This document shows, piece after piece, positions 29,881 to 32,229 of a stretch of DNA of 32,229 nucleotides (position 1 is its first letter; every line of letters begins with the position of its first letter). The stretch is from the NCBI GenBank assembly GCA_002238785.1, contig MPNA01000034.1, positions 1 to 32,229 of the forward strand, written 5' to 3'. The notes beneath the pieces are model-generated. The model worked only from the letters and a program-made list of their open reading frames with translations. It was not told the origin of the DNA and ran no database searches. The stretch is from a bacterium OM1 bin76. GTDB taxonomy: Bacteria > Actinomycetota > Acidimicrobiia > Spongiisociales > ZC4RG35. The position numbers were made by a program, and so were the translations under genes.

Positions 29881-30627
29881 ATGATGACCATGCGGATCAA
29901 TCAGGGTCCCGAACCGTGGGAAAGCAGTTTGAGTGCCGACGCCCACGCGGATCTGGCCTACCTGCGGAACCAGCCACAAGTGTCGCAAGAGGAAGACCCC
30001 AACGATTGGCTTTCGCAAATATTGGCCCACTTGCGACACACACCGCGCGAGAGACTTGACCGATGGGAGCGGTTCTCGCGCTCTGTGCTTCAATACAATT
30101 TCCGTAGGCGAGGGCTGCCACCCGTAGAGTTCTCACCCCGACAGGTGTTGCAAACTCTCACGGATCATCAGGTCGACTTCGTGATGGTGGGCATGGGCGC
30201 CGGATGTCTACAAGGCGCCCCCTATCCGACCTACAACACCGATATCACCCCTATGCCCGGCCCCAATCTTGAGAAGACAGACCGGGCGCTTCGGTCCCTA
30301 GGCGCTCAACCCTTGCAAGTTGACGAGCGAGGAACTGTTGACCGGCCGAACCTTCCCGGGTTCACAAGGCTGCACACCACCGCTGGGATGGTCAATGTGG
30401 TCAGCGCACTACCCGGCATCGGGGATTACGAACAGATCATGGGAAACGCAGAGGATATGAACCTGGGAGGAGGCCTTTCGGTGTGGGTAGCGGCCCTGGA
30501 GGATGTGATTCGCAGCAAACAATCGCTGGGCCGTTCCCTCGACGGCGTGCATGTTCTGATGTGCCAAGAAACCATCCGGGCCAAAGAGGAATATGGTGAG
30601 CTTTGGAACAGCTATACCAGATCCTGA
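29881..30627 (+). CDS. Nucleotidyltransferase-fold protein with N-terminal helical domain
   Basis: The protein is 248 residues from ATG 29881, which has AGGAAGG about six bases upstream. Residues 1-90 are charged and helical (ILAHLRHTPRERLDRWERFS), resembling the small partner proteins of such pairs, as if antitoxin and toxin-like domains were fused. Residues 95-240 have the nucleotidyltransferase fold: HQVDFVMVGMGAGCLQG (96-112), and YNTDITPMP where the second metal-binding Asp is replaced by Thr123. The site is thus incomplete. Its last 25 bases overlap the next gene, which has an intact site; the two may form a complex. Confidence 0.6.
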   Translation: MMTMRINQGPEPWESSLSADAHADLAYLRNQPQVSQEEDPNDWLSQILAHLRHTPRERLDRWERFSRSVLQYNFRRRGLPPVEFSPRQVLQTLTDHQVDFVMVGMGAGCLQGAPYPTYNTDITPMPGPNLEKTDRALRSLGAQPLQVDERGTVDRPNLPGFTRLHTTAGMVNVVSALPGIGDYEQIMGNAEDMNLGGGLSVWVAALEDVIRSKQSLGRSLDGVHVLMCQETIRAKEEYGELWNSYTRS

Positions 30628-31106
30628 AGACCCTCGCGGCGCACAGGGTTCGCTTTGTGGTGATAGGGAACCTCGGTGCCTCTTTACATGGAGCTAATGT
30701 GCTGACAATGGATGCCGATGTGGCTTGCGGCCGTGGGAGAGAGAACCGAGAACGGTTGATGGCAGCACTGAAAGAACTACGAGCACGCTACCGTCTGGTC
30801 GGCGGCGTGAAAGGCAAACGTGTTCAAACCAAGGCACCGGACTTGTTGAGAGCGCAGGAGATATGGAACCTGACCACTAAACATGGAGACCTTGACCTGC
30901 TGTACGCTCCTGCTGGTGGGGGCTACGAGTATCTAGTGGAAGGGGCAATAGGGGTGGATGTGGGTGACGGTTGGATAGTGCTAGCCGCTTCGTTGGACGA
31001 CATCATCGCTTCAAAAGAACTCGCCGGCAGACCGAAGGATCATCAGGTTCTTCCAGAACTTCGTTGGTTCCGCGACCAAAGGCGGGAAGATCGGGACGGA
31101 CAATGA
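30603..31106 (+). CDS. Nucleotidyltransferase-fold protein with intact DxD
   Basis: The protein is 167 residues. The only possible start ahead of the domain is TTG 30603, since an in-frame TGA lies six bases upstream; GGTGAG directly before it may serve as ribosome binding site. VRFVVIGNLGASLHG (16-30) and TMDADVA with Asp37 and Asp39 form the active site of the Pol-beta-type fold. SLDDIIASKELAGRPKDH near the C-terminus is the family's conserved end block. It overlaps the preceding degenerate paralogue by 25 nt, suggesting a toxin with its upstream partner. The expected activity, by analogy with AbiEii/MenT, is RNA modification. Confidence 0.7.
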   Translation: MEQLYQILKTLAAHRVRFVVIGNLGASLHGANVLTMDADVACGRGRENRERLMAALKELRARYRLVGGVKGKRVQTKAPDLLRAQEIWNLTTKHGDLDLLYAPAGGGYEYLVEGAIGVDVGDGWIVLAASLDDIIASKELAGRPKDHQVLPELRWFRDQRREDRDGQ

Positions 31107-31609
31107 CCGTCGTAGGCGCATTTCCCAGGGATGTTGCCCTAAGCAGCGAACCTCGCATTGGTTTGAGTTGCGGCACCTCACCGATGTAGCCAACCGCGCT
31201 GACGGGCATTTTAGGAAGTCCCATTGCCCGCCACCGGCTATCGGGGATGGATGCCGACCACGGGGCAACCCGGCCAACTTCGCTGAAATGTGGAGTCCTC
31301 CCGGTTTGAATGTGGAGTCCCCACGGAGTCGCAGGTCGCGGGTGGTGGCCCACAGGCCACCAATCACGGTTTTCGCCTATTTTCCTTTCTCAAGGTTTCT
31401 TACGGTTTCCTGACGTTTCGTTTCTCGCTGTTATCCCAGGTAGATAGCCATATTCCCAGGGCAGGACGTGGACCGTCCGATGGTTCGTGAAGGTTCTTGA
31501 CTTTTCCTGATCACCCAACCCTGAAGGGGTTCAAACCCCGAATGTAGTGGAAACACCTTCTTCGCGTATGCCCCCTGACCAGGCAAAACACCAAACCACC
31601 CGCCAAACT
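31107..31609. other. Gene-poor region with an IS-end relic
   Basis: 31288-31363 is another IS end: two TGTGGAG iterons, a deletion of the third, and the GGTGGCC palindrome. The rest shows no supported gene. A short perfect palindrome (GGGGTT-CA-AACCCC) lies around 31527-31540. Confidence 0.5.
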
Positions 31610-31611
31610 CG

Positions 31612-31765
31612 GGCCTGAAGGAGCGGCACCATCCGGATTTCAGACCGCCTTTGTCCTTGATCATGGAAATGGTTTTCTGGCTGGGGTTGATACGGCCGTA
31701 ACTTCGTTTCCACGCGGGAGTAACCGAACGGAATGTCTAGGTACGCATCGAGCAGGTCGGCCGGG
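31612..31765 (-). mobile_element. IS transposase fragment
   Basis: This stretch matches the DNA for the segment from SYQDIPFG through RNPSEKTISMIKDKGG and GWCRSF of the transposase at 9.2-9.35 kb. The reading frame is broken. It is the last IS trace in the window. Confidence 0.55.
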
Positions 31766-31909
31766 ATACTGGCAGTTGAATTTGTACCTTGTTGAGGATG
31801 CCGCTTCTCAATTACGCCACGATACGATCAGCGATTCTGGCCACGATTCCAACAGCCAAGAATCCCGAAGAAACCACATCTCCCCCGAGGTGCGCCCCAA
31901 GAATCAATA

Positions 31910-31941
31910 TTGCAAACTAGATTGGTAGTTGATTACAATCT
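31910..31941 (+). promoter_or_regulatory. Promoter and possible operator of the terminal gene
   Basis: TTGCAA at 31910-31915 and TACAAT at 31934-31939 are separated by 18 bases, a good sigma-70-type promoter in an AT-rich island unlike its surroundings. AGATTG (31919-31924) and CAATCT (31936-31941) form an inverted repeat that covers the -10 box, a likely operator. ATTACAA also occurs twice as a direct repeat. Confidence 0.55.
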
Positions 31942-31987
31942 GTATTACAAATAAGAAAGGGAAGCTGAAAGGCCGAGGGAGGCTGTT

Positions 31988-32229
31988 ATGCCGAAACGTT
32001 GGATCCAGGTGAGTGAGGATGTGTTCTCCGAGTTGCAGAGACATGCCGAGCCCCTGGTAGATGATGCCGACTCTGTGCTACGCCGGCTCTTGGGCTACGA
32101 CTCTGAGGAGGGCAATTCCAGTCCAGGCAAGTCTGTTGAACCGAGTCTGGATGCGATGGGTCTTTCCCTTCAGGAACCCCAGGCTGCTCGAGAGAGGCCG
32201 AGAGTCCGCCGTACCGAGTCGAAACCCAC
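31988..32229 (+). CDS. Small N-terminal DNA-binding-like protein, cut by the window end
   Basis: ATG 31988 follows GGGAGG by six bases, the best ribosome binding site in the window. The visible 80 residues begin KRWIQVSEDVFSELQRHAEP and continue DDADSVLRRLLG. This is the short strand-helix-helix start found in many small DNA-binding or restriction-associated proteins, similar to ribbon-helix-helix and SeqA-N-like segments. A charged Ser/Glu/Arg-rich linker follows, so a further domain probably lies beyond the window. The promoter and palindrome upstream suggest autoregulation. Confidence 0.6.
   Translation, partial: MPKRWIQVSEDVFSELQRHAEPLVDDADSVLRRLLGYDSEEGNSSPGKSVEPSLDAMGLSLQEPQAARERPRVRRTESKP

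Overview
The window is a high-GC chromosomal stretch that looks actinobacterial: many GTG starts, GC-biased third codon positions, DUF6036-type toxin pairs and an actinobacterial-looking lipoprotein. The taxon is an inference. There are no rRNA, tRNA or housekeeping genes. Anti-phage genes, toxin-antitoxin genes and insertion-sequence debris lie side by side, so I read it as a defence island.

Layout. 1-2.0 kb: a perfect 43-bp inverted repeat (40-82 / 1574-1616) encloses an IS-end relic and two hypothetical minus-strand ORFs that share one frame and are separated by two UAG codons; a P-loop gene remnant follows. 2.25-5.95 kb: a large SIR2-domain protein followed 11 nt later by a 50-residue membrane peptide too short for most gene finders. 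6.0-8.7 kb: an IS-end relic, a lipoprotein, an IS1595-like relic and a PLD-like nuclease with a zinc ribbon. 8.7-10.7 kb: a DDE insertion sequence with a frameshifted transposase. 10.5-12.5 kb: a tyrosine-recombinase-like protein without its catalytic residues, a small gene coupled to it by ATGA, and a divergent XRE regulator.

12.7-18.5 kb (minus strand): a single-chain Type ISP restriction-modification enzyme (nuclease, helicase, N6-adenine methylase, target recognition). Its reading frame crosses a C9 tract and a (GA)26 tract. In the sequenced state the GA tract puts the target-recognition part out of frame; 25 or 28 units would restore it. This has the form of a phase-variable restriction enzyme in the off state. 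A DUF499-like remnant lies directly upstream.

18.7-24.1 kb: an operon of metallo-beta-lactamase (MBL) fold protein, E2-E1 fusion and JAB/JAMM peptidase, all with GTG starts and linked by GTGA overlaps. It is a ubiquitin-like conjugation pathway with no recognisable modifier gene and no CD-NTase, so it is not CBASS. Facing it across a shared hairpin terminator is a second operon, a membrane protein plus another ComEC-like MBL protein, coupled by ATGA.

24.1-32.2 kb: a second, truncated IS copy, a small membrane protein, and five nucleotidyltransferase-fold genes or remnants (DUF6036/AbiEii/MNT-like) with partner genes, separated by scrambled fragments of the same IS. The window ends in a small gene with a clear promoter, a possible operator and a strong ribosome binding site. 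Several genes are broken by one-base changes in short homopolymers, so both decay and sequencing error must be kept in mind.
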